Program-made: the position numbers and the translations under genes
Source of the DNA: Algoriphagus terrigena DSM 22685
GTDB taxonomy: Bacteria; Bacteroidota; Bacteroidia; Cytophagales; Cyclobacteriaceae
Length of the DNA: 64,000 bases
Reading direction: 5' to 3'
Assembly (NCBI RefSeq): GCF_000429445.1
Contig: NZ_AUBW01000015.1
Coordinates: 62,001 to 126,000 of the forward strand
The notes under the pieces: model-generated
Seen by the model: the letters and a program-made list of their open reading frames with translations, nothing else
What the model was told of the DNA's origin: nothing
The model's database searches: none
In this document: in pieces, positions 34,169 to 42,565 of the stretch
Layout: every line of letters begins with the position of its first letter
How positions within the stretch are numbered: position 1 is the first letter of the stretch

Positions 34169-35536
34169 ATGAAAAAATATCACTTCATCGCGATCGGTGG
34201 AGCTGTGATGCATAATCTGGCCCTGGCTTTGGTTCAAAAGGGCTATCAGGTCAGCGGTTCCGATGACGAAATCTACGAGCCTTCACGCACCCGTCTTGAG
34301 AAAGCTGGAATTCTTCCTGCTGAATACGGCTGGTTTCCGGAGAAAATCACCTTCGACCTGGATGGTATCATCTTGGGGATGCATGCCCGGATCGACAATC
34401 CTGAATTGGTCAAAGCGCAAGAAATAGGCGTCCCAGTTTATTCATTTCCAGAATTCATCTACCACCAAAGCCAAAATAAAAAGCGAGTGGTGATTGCGGG
34501 TTCGCATGGAAAGACCTCCATTACCTCTATGATCCTTCACGTGCTCAAGGATCAAAATGTGGACTTTGATTACTTGGTTGGCGCTCAGATCGAAGGTTTT
34601 GACCTGATGGTACGACTCTCTGACGCTCCGGTGATCGTGATCGAGGGCGACGAGTACCTCACCTCTCCCATCGACCGGACGCCAAAGTTTTTCCACTACA
34701 AACATGACATTGCTTTGGTCAGCGGGATCGCCTGGGATCACTTCAATGTTTTTCCAGATTTTGAAGACTACAAAGCCCAGTTTTCAAGATTCATGGATCA
34801 GACACCGAAGACCGGTGAATTGATCTATTGTGAGGCGGATGAATTGGTCAAAGAAGCTGCGGAAAAAAGCAAAACAGGAGGTAAAAAAACACCTTATCAA
34901 GCTCATCCGGCTGAAATCAAGGATGGTGTAACCTACCTCCAAACCGATTTGGGTCTTTTGGAGATCGGGATATTTGGAGAGCACAACCTGCAAAATCTGC
35001 AGGGTGCCATGGATGTTTGCCGGGCTTTGGACGTTTCTACTTCTGAGTTTTATCGATCAATTCCATCGTTTAAGGGTGCGGCAAAACGCCAGGAAATATT
35101 GGCCACTGGCACATCCGGAACTCTTTTCCGGGACTTTGCCCATGCTCCGTCCAAGCTGAAGGCGACCGTCAACGCGGTCAAGAACCAGTTTCCCGAACGG
35201 AGGCTGATCGCTGTGCAGGAGCTTCACACCTATTCTTCGCTGAATAAGGCTTTCCTTCCCAACTACGCCGAGTCGATGAACAAAGCGGATGTGGCGGTAA
35301 TCTATCTCAATCCTCACGCCGTCGCGCTGAAAAAGCTGGAATTGATGGATGAGGCCACACTTCGCGAAGGATTTAAAAGACCGGATCTGATCCTCTTTAC
35401 CGAAAGTGCTACTTTAAAGGAGTATCTTGATTCGCAAATTTACACCAACACAAACCTGCTCTTGATGAGTTCGGGTAACTACGACAACTTGGACCTTGAA
35501 CCTCTAAAAGAAAAATTCAACTCAAATGAAGCTTAA
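34169..35536 (+). CDS. mpl: Mpl-type UDP-N-acetylmuramate:murein tripeptide ligase
   Basis: A 455-residue Mur ligase. The ATP loop is AGSHGKTS (about residues 110-117); central domain motifs include EGDEYLTSPIDRTPKFFHY, and the C-terminal domain has RDFAHAPSKLKATV. The N-terminal HFIAIGGAVMHNLALALVQKG segment has the UDP-binding glycine turn, with the Mpl-like AVMHNLA. Mpl attaches recycled L-Ala-gamma-D-Glu-meso-DAP tripeptide to UDP-MurNAc in the cytoplasm. MurC is the closest alternative, but MHNLALAL plus the SPIDRTPKF segment fit Mpl. The next gene overlaps its end by 11 nt. Confidence 0.9.
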   Translation: MKKYHFIAIGGAVMHNLALALVQKGYQVSGSDDEIYEPSRTRLEKAGILPAEYGWFPEKITFDLDGIILGMHARIDNPELVKAQEIGVPVYSFPEFIYHQSQNKKRVVIAGSHGKTSITSMILHVLKDQNVDFDYLVGAQIEGFDLMVRLSDAPVIVIEGDEYLTSPIDRTPKFFHYKHDIALVSGIAWDHFNVFPDFEDYKAQFSRFMDQTPKTGELIYCEADELVKEAAEKSKTGGKKTPYQAHPAEIKDGVTYLQTDLGLLEIGIFGEHNLQNLQGAMDVCRALDVSTSEFYRSIPSFKGAAKRQEILATGTSGTLFRDFAHAPSKLKATVNAVKNQFPERRLIAVQELHTYSSLNKAFLPNYAESMNKADVAVIYLNPHAVALKKLELMDEATLREGFKRPDLILFTESATLKEYLDSQIYTNTNLLLMSSGNYDNLDLEPLKEKFNSNEA

Positions 35537-36332
35537 CCTTAGAAACGCAATTGCATTTTTTGACCTCGAGGCTACCGGCACCAATGTGGGCACTGATAGA
35601 ATCGTCGAAATCTCCATCGTCAAACTTCACCCGGACGAAGGACGAGAGATCTACACCAAGCGGGTGAATCCCGGCATTCCGATTCCGCTTGAAGCCTCTC
35701 TTATACACGGCATCTACGACAAGGACTTGAAAAATGAGCCTGCTTTCAAGGACATCGCAAAAGAAGTCCAACAGTTTATCGGGACGGCGGATTTGGGGGG
35801 CTTTAATGTCCTGAAGTACGACATTCCGCTGTTGGTCGAAGAGTTTTTGAGATCGGGCATTGACTTCGATTTGGAGCACAGAAATCTGCTTGATGCGCAG
35901 AAGATCTTTTTCCTGATGGAAAAAAGAAATCTGAGCTCCGCCTACAAATTCTACTGCAACAGAACCCTCGAAAACGCCCATAGTGCGGAAGCCGATACGC
36001 TGGCTACGTTGGACGTCTTTCAGGCTCAAGTCGAGCGCTATCAGGGCGATGAAATCGAGGATCTTCAGGGAAACAAGGTGGGAATCTTCACCAACGACAT
36101 GAAGAAGATCCACGAGATGGTCAATGAAAAGATGGTGGATCTGGCAGGTAGATTTGTCTTCAACTCCCAGGGACAGGAGATCTTCAACTTTGGCAAGCAC
36201 AAAGGCAAAACTATCGAACAGGCGCTAAAAGAGGAACCCGGATACTACGAGTGGATGATGCGCGGAGATTTCCCGCTCGACACCAAGCGTAGACTCACCC
36301 AGGTGAAGCTTCGGGGATTTGGGATGAAGTAG
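35526..36332 (+). CDS. DnaQ-like 3'-5' exonuclease with C-terminal DUF3820-like domain
   Basis: A 268-residue DEDDh exonuclease. Exo I is FDLEATG (Asp-x-Glu), Exo II contains the Asp of NVLKYDIPLL, and Exo III is HSAEADTLATLDVF with the catalytic His and Asp. A separate C-terminal domain (about 215-268; FNFGKHKGKTIEQAL and EWMMRGDFPLDTK) resembles the small DUF3820/ExoX C-terminal module thought to help nucleic-acid binding. It is not the polymerase III epsilon subunit by context; a role in repair or RNA turnover is inferred. It overlaps mpl by 11 nt. Confidence 0.9.
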   Translation: MKLNLRNAIAFFDLEATGTNVGTDRIVEISIVKLHPDEGREIYTKRVNPGIPIPLEASLIHGIYDKDLKNEPAFKDIAKEVQQFIGTADLGGFNVLKYDIPLLVEEFLRSGIDFDLEHRNLLDAQKIFFLMEKRNLSSAYKFYCNRTLENAHSAEADTLATLDVFQAQVERYQGDEIEDLQGNKVGIFTNDMKKIHEMVNEKMVDLAGRFVFNSQGQEIFNFGKHKGKTIEQALKEEPGYYEWMMRGDFPLDTKRRLTQVKLRGFGMK

Positions 36333-36369
36333 TCCGGATTTTCGGTAATCGGTTTCCGTAGACAGGAGA

Positions 36370-36418
36370 AAAAAGCAAGAGGTAAGTAATCACTCGACTA
36401 CTTACCTCTTTGCTTTTT
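36370..36418. terminator. Bidirectional terminator, long stem
   Basis: A near-perfect 19-bp stem: 36370-36388 (AAAAAGCAAGAGGTAAGTA) pairs with 36399-36418. A-run and T-run on the two sides allow it to end both the exonuclease gene and the convergent gene at 36433. Confidence 0.9.
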
Positions 36419-36432
36419 ATGGTTTTCGGTTT

Positions 36433-36855
36433 TTATCTGCTTTTCCAAAGATCTTTCATCTGTCTTCCATTCACCAGAAGGACAAATCGCGCAGGGTTTG
36501 GGATCAGTACGATTCGCACGTCCATCTTGTCAAACTGGTCTGACTCGATCGGAACACCAACATTACCAGCCACTTCATAGGTCACTACGCCGGTGGCGTC
36601 GGGAAGCATTTCCTTGTATGCATTGGCCAGATAGGCCGAAGGCAGCAAAACGTCCGTGTCAGACTTCAGTTTCGCGTAGATCTTATCCAACTGAGGCTCA
36701 AGTATCTCCTCGTATTCGTCGTTGAAATCATCTTCCAGGTCGTGGAGCTCCTCTTCGAGGTCGTCATAGCTGGCGTCGCTATAATCCATCTTGCTGAGTT
36801 GATTTCTTTTCTTTACGATTTCGGTGAGTTGCTGATCCAGCTGTTCCCAATTCAT
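36433..36855 (-). CDS. Conserved hypothetical protein with acidic coiled N-terminus
   Basis: A 140-residue soluble protein not recognised by name. Residues about 1-55 form an acidic helical stretch (DYSDASYDDLEEELHDLEDD), probably a coiled coil. The C-terminal half is beta-rich (GVVTYEVAGNVGVPIESDQ; VRIVLIPNPARFVLLVNGRQ). No catalytic motif or signal peptide. It is transcribed alone, convergent to the exonuclease gene, and followed by the shared terminator. Confidence 0.75.
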   Translation of the reverse strand: MNWEQLDQQLTEIVKKRNQLSKMDYSDASYDDLEEELHDLEDDFNDEYEEILEPQLDKIYAKLKSDTDVLLPSAYLANAYKEMLPDATGVVTYEVAGNVGVPIESDQFDKMDVRIVLIPNPARFVLLVNGRQMKDLWKSR

Positions 36856-36926
36856 GGATTAGTTCGGTTTGATGAAAGTGCAAAGATGGCCAATACTTCT
36901 TTTTTCCCCGAAAAATATCAGAGAAA

Positions 36927-37895
36927 TTAACTTACGAGGAGGATTTTTCCGTTTCGGCCAGGTTTGGTATAGGCCTCCAGCGCGATCTGAAACTCGTCCA
37001 GACCAAACCTTCCCGCGATGTCAATCTTGGAATCATCGTTTAGCAAAAAGCCAAAAACCGCCTGAAAAGCCTTCGTTCGCTCGGCTTCGCCGATCTCCTC
37101 TACCCAAGACGATAGCCAAAATCCCTCGATACTCAGGTTCTTGAAGATGAGCGTTCCGCTGTTGATTGGCATGTTTTCCAATGCCAATGCGCCAAAGACC
37201 ATCATCTTCCCTTTGGGCCGAAGGCACGCCAATGCCTTCGCTCCCAACATCCCTCCCACGGCATCGAAGACCACGTGGACTCCGCCTTCGGTCTTTTCCG
37301 GGACGACATGCTGGAGCTTTTCAGACTCGGTGTTGATGACCAGACTAGCTCCCAGATTCTCCAAGACCTCCTTTTGACTGTCGTGACGCACTGTGGCGGC
37401 CACCTTGATTCCTTTGGCTTTGGCCATCTGGATAGCAAACTTCCCAAAGGCTGAAGCTCCGGCGGTGATTAGGAGCCACTCTCCCGCTTTCAAACCGGAT
37501 TTTTCGAGCATCGCAAAGGCCGTCATCGGGTTGACAAAAGCCTGACATGCGACCTCATCCGGCATTGCGTCGGGTACCGGGATCACCAGTCCGGCGGGCA
37601 GACTGAGGTATTCCTTCCAAGTCCCCGTCGAAGTGAACATGACACGGATTCCGGCTTTTATTTTACCGCCGTCGTCACCTTTCTCCACGACACCGCAAGC
37701 TTCAAATCCAGCGCTGCTGGGCAACTTGGGAGCTATTCCATACATCCCTCTGATAAACATGATATCTGCCGGATTGATATTTCGGGCAGTGACACGGATC
37801 AATACTTCATGAGGCTTCGGTGTCGGGACCGGTACGTCACGCAGCTGAATTACATCCTGAGGCAGTCCGGTTTGTTCAAAAATAAGCGCTTTCAT
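36927..37895 (-). CDS. MDR-superfamily NAD(P)H oxidoreductase (quinone/enoyl reductase-like)
   Basis: A 322-residue medium-chain dehydrogenase/reductase. The N-terminal GroES-like domain has the EVLIRVTARNINPADIMF signature; the Rossmann domain has the nucleotide motif ITAGASAFGKFAIQMAKAKG, an AxGxxG-type variant. Zinc-ligand cysteines are absent, placing it with zinc-independent quinone oxidoreductases or 2-enoyl reductases. It would reduce a carbonyl, enoyl or quinone substrate with NADPH in the cytoplasm; the substrate is unknown. Transcribed alone on the minus strand. Confidence 0.88.
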   Translation of the reverse strand: MKALIFEQTGLPQDVIQLRDVPVPTPKPHEVLIRVTARNINPADIMFIRGMYGIAPKLPSSAGFEACGVVEKGDDGGKIKAGIRVMFTSTGTWKEYLSLPAGLVIPVPDAMPDEVACQAFVNPMTAFAMLEKSGLKAGEWLLITAGASAFGKFAIQMAKAKGIKVAATVRHDSQKEVLENLGASLVINTESEKLQHVVPEKTEGGVHVVFDAVGGMLGAKALACLRPKGKMMVFGALALENMPINSGTLIFKNLSIEGFWLSSWVEEIGEAERTKAFQAVFGFLLNDDSKIDIAGRFGLDEFQIALEAYTKPGRNGKILLVS

Positions 37896-38016
37896 TTGAG
37901 TCTGTTAAGTGGTGATCGATGGGGAAAAACAACGGCTAATCGGCATCGGAGCTCAGACAAGTTGGCGAATTTATAGGAAGAAAACCCGTGAAAATTTCCC
38001 GCTTTTGCCAAAAATG

Positions 38017-38049
38017 AAAAAGCACCCCGGATGGATGTCCGGAGTGCTG
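38017..38049 (-). terminator. Rho-independent terminator of the TauE/SafE gene
   Basis: Read on the minus strand: stem AGCACTCCGGA / TCCGGGGTGCT with one mismatch, small loop, then a T-run. It lies 23 nt past the stop codon of the exporter gene. Confidence 0.82.
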
Positions 38050-38071
38050 AATGTTGTCATATCGGCGAAGC

Positions 38072-38944
38072 CTAAGCTATTGCCAAATAGAATGTCCTAA
38101 TGCTTAACAGAATAATCAAAATCCCAACCGCGACCATCAGGTGCTTCGGCTTGACCAGCTTACAGATGTAGGCTGCGAAAGGCGCGGCCATGATGCCTCC
38201 CAGGATCAAACCCAGAACAGGCGCAAGACTCAGCTCCTTGACAAAAAACAAAAAGGTGGATGCACTCGCTAGGGAGACGAAAAACTCTACAAAATTGCCC
38301 GTACCTATCGCATAGCGCGCGATCTTTCCTTTGCTGAGGAGCGTGCTATTCACGATTGGACCCCAGCCTCCGCCGCCAATCGCATCAGCAAATCCACCCG
38401 TAGTCGCCAAGACAGGAAGACTTCTGCTCTCCCGATTGAACTTGGTCACATTCTTTTTCTTCACTTTTCTCAGAATCACAATGCCCATCACCAGTAGGTA
38501 GAGTGCAATGACCGGCTTCACCATATCCCCATCGACGTTAGACAGTAGAAAAGCGCCGATGATCGACCCGGCCACACCAGGCAGCAGGAGACGCTTCGCC
38601 AGCTTCCAATCCACATTGCCCATCTTCCAGTGCGAAATCCCAGAAGCCAAGCTGGTAAAAACCTGCGCGAAATGGACCCAAGCAGACGCTGATGCCGGAG
38701 GCACGCCTATCCCGAGTAAAATCGAGTTGCAACTCACCCCATAGGCCATCCCCAAAGCTCCATCGATACTTTGGGCGACAAATCCCACCAACAAAAACCA
38801 CAAAAACATCTCCGTGTCCAGTTCCCAACTCTTGATCGATTCGGTCAGCGTCTGAGTAACCATCAGCGCAAAGATCACAGCAGAGAATGCGAAAAACATC
38901 GACCAAAAAGGCTCGGTTCTTAAGCGAAGGATTAATTTTTCCAT
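38072..38944 (-). CDS. TauE/SafE-family sulfite/organosulfonate exporter
   Basis: A 290-residue inner-membrane protein with about eight hydrophobic helices. The typical duplicated TauE/SafE motifs are visible: QSIDGALGMAYGVSCNSILLGIGVPPA in the first half (positions about 58-84) and TGGFADAIGGGGWGPIVNSTLL in the second. The start at 38944 (MEKLILRLR) is used; an ATG 48 nt upstream overlaps the leader. Members export sulfite, sulfoacetate or related anions. A palindromic operator-like site lies upstream at 39002-39022. The next upstream gene encodes a methionine-type aminotransferase, so a link to sulfur metabolism is plausible (inference). Confidence 0.9.
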   Translation of the reverse strand: MEKLILRLRTEPFWSMFFAFSAVIFALMVTQTLTESIKSWELDTEMFLWFLLVGFVAQSIDGALGMAYGVSCNSILLGIGVPPASASAWVHFAQVFTSLASGISHWKMGNVDWKLAKRLLLPGVAGSIIGAFLLSNVDGDMVKPVIALYLLVMGIVILRKVKKKNVTKFNRESRSLPVLATTGGFADAIGGGGWGPIVNSTLLSKGKIARYAIGTGNFVEFFVSLASASTFLFFVKELSLAPVLGLILGGIMAAPFAAYICKLVKPKHLMVAVGILIILLSIRTFYLAIA

Positions 38945-38977
38945 GAAAGGTTTCAAGGTGTTCGAGGAGTAAGGTTG

Positions 38978-39022
38978 CAAACTTAAAAACAAAATTTATT
39001 TATCCTATCGTATTAATAGGAT
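38978..39022 (-). promoter_or_regulatory. Promoter -7 box with upstream palindromic operator
   Basis: On the minus strand a perfect TAAGTTTG (plus 38978-38985) lies about 33 nt before the exporter's ATG. No TTTG -33 element exists at the proper distance; instead the palindrome ATCCTAT-N7-ATAGGAT (39002-39022) begins 16 nt upstream of the box and covers the -33 region. This arrangement suggests a regulated promoter, with a dimeric repressor or activator. Confidence 0.6.
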
Positions 39023-39079
39023 TTATAGGTTTAATGAGAAAAATAGGCAATTGTCCAGACAGCTGATGAATCTCTAGAC

Positions 39080-40234
39080 CTAGAGAATCTTCGAGAGGTC
39101 TTTTAGCCTATTAAGGCCTTCCTGCAGTTCTGAGGCCTCTTTCGCGAAGCAAAATCGGATAATCTTGTCATCTCTTTTGTCCGAATAAAACACAGAAATC
39201 GGAATACAGGCAACTTTGAGCGTCCTGGTCATCCGCTCTGCGAGCTCTCGATCGCCGATCTGCGACAGATGTCCATAGGACGCAAGCTGAAAAAAACTTC
39301 CGCTGCTCGGCCTGAAAAGCAGCTCAGTCTGCGCCAAACCGGCAGCAAAAAGATCCCGCTTTTTCTGATAAAAATCCGGAATGGAAAGGTATCGATCCGG
39401 CATCTCCAGATATTTTGCCAACGCATACTGAATCGGTGTGACCGTGCTAAAAGTCAGATATTGGTGGACTTTCCTGAACTCGGCCGTTAACTTCTCCGGA
39501 GCAATGCAGTACCCGATTTTCCATCCTGTTACGTGAAAAGTCTTCCCGAATGAGCCGCAGACGAAGGTCTTTTCCCTCAACTCGGGCTGCGAACCCAGAG
39601 AAAGATGAGTCAATCCATCAAAAGTAATGTGCTCATAGACTTCATCACTGACCACATAGATATCCCGGTCGCGAATCAAGGCAGCCAATTGATCGAGGTC
39701 CTTCTGAGCCCAGACAAACCCGCTGGGATTGTGTGGGGAATTGACCAGGATCGCCCGTGTCTTGGGGGAGATTGCGACCTTTACCTTCTCCCAATCCACG
39801 GAAAAATCACCGGCGCTAAGAGGGACATATACGGGAACCCCGCCATTCAACGTGATCGCTGGCTCATAGCTGTCGTAGGCAGGCTCGAGGACGATCACCT
39901 CATCGCCTTGCCTAACGATGGCCGTCACCGCCGCAAAAATCGCTTCCGTAGCCCCTGAGACAATCGTCACCTCCGTCTCCGGATCGGCAAAGTAGCCCTG
40001 AGTCAGCTGTGTCTTTTCAGCCAATCTCTCCCGAAGCTGGGGAATGCCAGCCATGGGAGCATATTGGTTGAAACCCTCCCGTGTGTATTTGGCTACCAAA
40101 TCCAACAACACCGGATCGGCTCCAAATCCCGGAAATCCCTGAGAAAGATTGATCGCGCCCTCCTCGGCGGCCATGCGGGACATGACTGTAAAGATGGTCG
40201 TCCCGATATGGGGAAGTTTGGAAGCGAGGGTCAT
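39080..40234 (-). CDS. PLP-dependent aminotransferase, methionine aminotransferase (YbdL)-like
   Basis: A 384-residue fold-type I aminotransferase. Family segments: NLSQGFPGF near the N-terminus, SGATEAIFAAVTA, VNSPHNPSGFVW with the conserved Asn, VVSDEVYEHI with the Asp and Tyr that contact PLP, and SFGKTFHVTGWKIGY with the Schiff-base lysine. The start MTLASKLPHIGTTIFTVMSRMA and the FHVTGWKIGYC segment match the methionine/aromatic aminotransferase YbdL group. It would transaminate methionine or related amino acids with 2-oxo acids in the cytoplasm. Kynurenine aminotransferase is a close alternative. Confidence 0.9.
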   Translation of the reverse strand: MTLASKLPHIGTTIFTVMSRMAAEEGAINLSQGFPGFGADPVLLDLVAKYTREGFNQYAPMAGIPQLRERLAEKTQLTQGYFADPETEVTIVSGATEAIFAAVTAIVRQGDEVIVLEPAYDSYEPAITLNGGVPVYVPLSAGDFSVDWEKVKVAISPKTRAILVNSPHNPSGFVWAQKDLDQLAALIRDRDIYVVSDEVYEHITFDGLTHLSLGSQPELREKTFVCGSFGKTFHVTGWKIGYCIAPEKLTAEFRKVHQYLTFSTVTPIQYALAKYLEMPDRYLSIPDFYQKKRDLFAAGLAQTELLFRPSSGSFFQLASYGHLSQIGDRELAERMTRTLKVACIPISVFYSDKRDDKIIRFCFAKEASELQEGLNRLKDLSKIL

Positions 40235-40305
40235 CGGTCAAAACAGGGGTTGAATGCTTGAAAACAAGCTTCAAGAAAACACTTTTTTTGAAAAGAAAAG
40301 GCATT

Positions 40306-40330
40306 AAAAAAGCCGCAATTGCTTGCGGCT
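40306..40330 (-). terminator. Rho-independent terminator of the YtxH-like gene
   Basis: Stem GCCGCAA (40312-40318) / TTGCGGC (40323-40329), 4-nt loop, with an A-run that becomes the T-tail on the minus strand. Confidence 0.85.
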
Positions 40331-40359
40331 AAGTTCCCGGGTAGTTTATTTCCAGTTGG

Positions 40360-40611
40360 TTAATTCACATTGTCGCTGGCAGTTTTGGCGAGGGCTTTAC
40401 CCTTTTCCAAGCCTTTTTCCAGGCTCTCCAGGCCAGCTGCCTTCAGCTTCTTGCCGATCTCCTCACTGGTCTTTTGCAATTCGCCAACCAGTTTGATGAG
40501 TTTGTCTTTTTGTGGACCTAGCTTTTCACGATTTTGATAGATGAAGTAGCCTGCCAGAACGCCAGAAGCTAATCCGGCCAACCAATAAGTCATTGTTTTT
40601 GAATTACTCAT
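40360..40611 (-). CDS. YtxH-like small membrane protein
   Basis: An 83-residue protein. A glycine-containing hydrophobic segment (about 8-25; YWLAGLASGVLAGYFIYQNR) is followed by a charged amphipathic helix (KDKLIKLVGELQKTSEEIGK and KGLEKGKALAKTASDNVN). This matches YtxH-like proteins, which are often stress-induced and inner-membrane associated; the exact role is unknown. It is terminated by a hairpin 30 nt downstream. Confidence 0.8.
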   Translation of the reverse strand: MSNSKTMTYWLAGLASGVLAGYFIYQNREKLGPQKDKLIKLVGELQKTSEEIGKKLKAAGLESLEKGLEKGKALAKTASDNVN

Positions 40612-40629
40612 GGGATTGATATTTAGTGG

Positions 40630-40872
40630 TTAAACAATAATTTTAAGAATAGTAAACCGGTTTTTCGATTTTGACTCAGTGTGAAGAAGGGTGAATATCT
40701 GACTTTCACCTACTTCCTGTCCACGGATCAAAAGCTCTTGGGTTGTAGATTTGTAAATAAATCTTTTTCCCCAAAACTGCGATCCAACTTCAATCGAAAA
40801 CCAGAAAAACCGGTTCGATCTAAACTGTTCAATCACTGTGCCTTGGAATAAAACCCAAGCGAAAACCGCCAT
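40630..40872 (-). CDS. Uncertain small ORF with a strong ribosome-binding site
   Basis: An 80-residue ORF starting at 40872, preceded by GGAGGAG 2-8 nt upstream, an unusually good Shine-Dalgarno for this group. The product begins MAVFAWVLFQGTVIEQFRSN, is rich in aromatic residues (FFWFSIEVGSQFWG), and ends lysine-rich. No family recognised. Codon composition is not clearly coding, so it may be chance. It lies in the 484-nt gap between the YtxH-like and YdeI-like genes, 19 nt upstream of the former on the same strand. Confidence 0.35.
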   Translation of the reverse strand: MAVFAWVLFQGTVIEQFRSNRFFWFSIEVGSQFWGKRFIYKSTTQELLIRGQEVGESQIFTLLHTESKSKNRFTILKIIV

Positions 40873-40949
40873 ATCTCCTCCTAAATCACTTTTTCTCACC
40901 TAATCACCTTCTGACTTCTGGCCTTTTCTTGGCCATTAGTGGGGAATGA

Positions 40950-41015
40950 TTCCACATTGAAGAGGAAAATAATGCCGATCCGCTGTCGGCTGGCTCAATT
41001 CTCCTCTGCATTGGA
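40950..41015. other. Long imperfect hairpin in the gap before the YdeI-like gene
   Basis: Outer arms TTCCA (40950-40954) and AAGAGGA pair with TCCTCT (41001-41007 region) and TGGAA (41011-41015); an inner stem GCCGA (40974-40978) / TCGGC (40985-40989) closes a 6-nt loop. No T-run follows. It is the only structured element in this 80-nt stretch upstream of the gene at 41096; it could be a leader structure or a protein site. Confidence 0.45.
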
Positions 41016-41095
41016 AATCTGAAAGCAGTTTTCAACTTTTCCTTCCTCAGTCTATATTCGGGTAGCGGTATTTATAATCTTCCGAAACCCAAAAG

Positions 41096-41611
41096 ATGAC
41101 ACAGCTTAATTTCACCGGTACCTTGGGCAGGTTCGATTTCAATCATTGGAGCTACCATATTCCTGTTCCAGATGACGTTGCGGCCCAGATGATGGACGAT
41201 AATCACCGCCGAGTGCTTGTCTGGATCAAAGAATCAGGCCCCTATCACATGGCTTTGATGAAAGCGAAGGAATGCTGGTATGTCTTGGTCAACCAAGAGC
41301 TGCGAAAGAAGCTGGATCTTGAGGAGGAAAAGGTCATCGCTGTAAAAATCGAGCGGGATCACAGCGAGTTTGGCCATGTGCTGCCGGAGGAATTCCAAGT
41401 GCTGCTGGATCAGGACGAAGAGGGAAACGACTATTTCAGAAAACTCACTCCCGGAAAGCAACGTGGCTTGGTCTACATCGTGACTACCGTCAAAAATCCA
41501 GAATCCCGCATGAAAAAATCTCTCGCCATTCTCCACCACCTCAAACTGGCAAAGGGTAAACTGGACTACAAGCAGTTGAACATCTTGATCAAGCACTACA
41601 ATAATATATAG
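41096..41611 (+). CDS. YdeI/OmdA-type protein with DUF1905 N-terminal domain
   Basis: A 171-residue soluble protein. The N-terminal DUF1905 beta domain (about 5-95; FTGTLGRFDFNHWSYHIPVP, RRVLVWIKESGPYHMALM) is followed by a helical YdeI/OmdA-like segment (LTPGKQRGLVYIVTTVKNPESRMKKS). This two-part layout is common in Bacteroidota; family members are linked to bacteriocin tolerance in other bacteria, but no function is proven. Monocistronic. Confidence 0.82.
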   Translation: MTQLNFTGTLGRFDFNHWSYHIPVPDDVAAQMMDDNHRRVLVWIKESGPYHMALMKAKECWYVLVNQELRKKLDLEEEKVIAVKIERDHSEFGHVLPEEFQVLLDQDEEGNDYFRKLTPGKQRGLVYIVTTVKNPESRMKKSLAILHHLKLAKGKLDYKQLNILIKHYNNI

Positions 41612-41818
41612 GTAAAAACTATTTGATTTTCAGTGATTTAAATAAACAAAATATCCACGAGTCTAAGCATTATTATGTACGTCGCTGAGCAGCTGTTTAG
41701 TGCTTTGATATTAAATTCCGCGGCCTAATTAGAAACCGCAGTTTTGGACGAGTCGAACAACGCTCACCCTTGCTCCGAGGCCTATTACTTCAGGTACTGA
41801 ATCCAATTAATTTTCAAT

Positions 41819-42565
41819 ATGAACCGTCCGCAAAACTACACCATCAACTGTGACTTGGGCGAAGGCGTCTCCAATGAACATCAGATCGTTCCCTGGATCG
41901 ACGTGGCAAGTGTCGCCTGCGGTGGACATTTTGGCAACGAGCATTCGATCAAGGCTACCTTGAATTTGATAAGAGAGTTTGGAAAAAAAGCGGGAGCCCA
42001 CCCCTCCTATCCTGATCAAGAAAACTTTGGAAGAAAAACTTTAGATATCAGCCACAATGATCTGGTTATCAGCTTGAAAAACCAAGTCACTCTCTTCTCG
42101 GAAGTGGCGGATTCGATGCACACTCCAATCGACCACATCAAGTTTCACGGAGCGTTGTACAACGACGCAGCAGAGCAGCAAGCACTGGCAGAACTCCTCG
42201 CAGACTTCTTGAAAGGCAATTTCCCGGACATTCCTCTTTTTGTTCCGCCACATTCTGAACTGGAAAAAGTCGCCGTTAAATACGGACTTCCATTCCGCTT
42301 AGAAATCTTTGGAGACCGGGCTTATCAGCCCAATTACCGACTGGTTGGCAGAAACCAACCAAACTCACTTTTCACCCAACCCGAACCCGTGATTTCGCAT
42401 TTGGAATCCATCCTTTTGCTCGGTCAGATCAAAACCTATAGCGGAGAGCTCATCCCCATCGAGGCGGATACCCTGTGTTTTCACGGAGACAACCCCGGAA
42501 TTCTGGAATATTTACCCAAAATCCGAAGGAAATTCTGGTCAAATCCAAGTTCCTTTGAGGAATGA
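41819..42565 (+). CDS. pxpA: 5-oxoprolinase subunit PxpA (LamB/YcsF family)
   Basis: A 248-residue protein. LamB/YcsF hallmarks: INCDLGEGVSNE at the N-terminus, VASVACGGHFGNEHSI, GAHPSYPDQENFGRK, and DHIKFHGALYNDAA. With PxpB and PxpC it forms the ATP-dependent 5-oxoprolinase that converts pyroglutamate to glutamate. It heads the pxpABC operon and overlaps pxpB by 4 nt (ATGA). Confidence 0.94.
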   Translation: MNRPQNYTINCDLGEGVSNEHQIVPWIDVASVACGGHFGNEHSIKATLNLIREFGKKAGAHPSYPDQENFGRKTLDISHNDLVISLKNQVTLFSEVADSMHTPIDHIKFHGALYNDAAEQQALAELLADFLKGNFPDIPLFVPPHSELEKVAVKYGLPFRLEIFGDRAYQPNYRLVGRNQPNSLFTQPEPVISHLESILLLGQIKTYSGELIPIEADTLCFHGDNPGILEYLPKIRRKFWSNPSSFEE

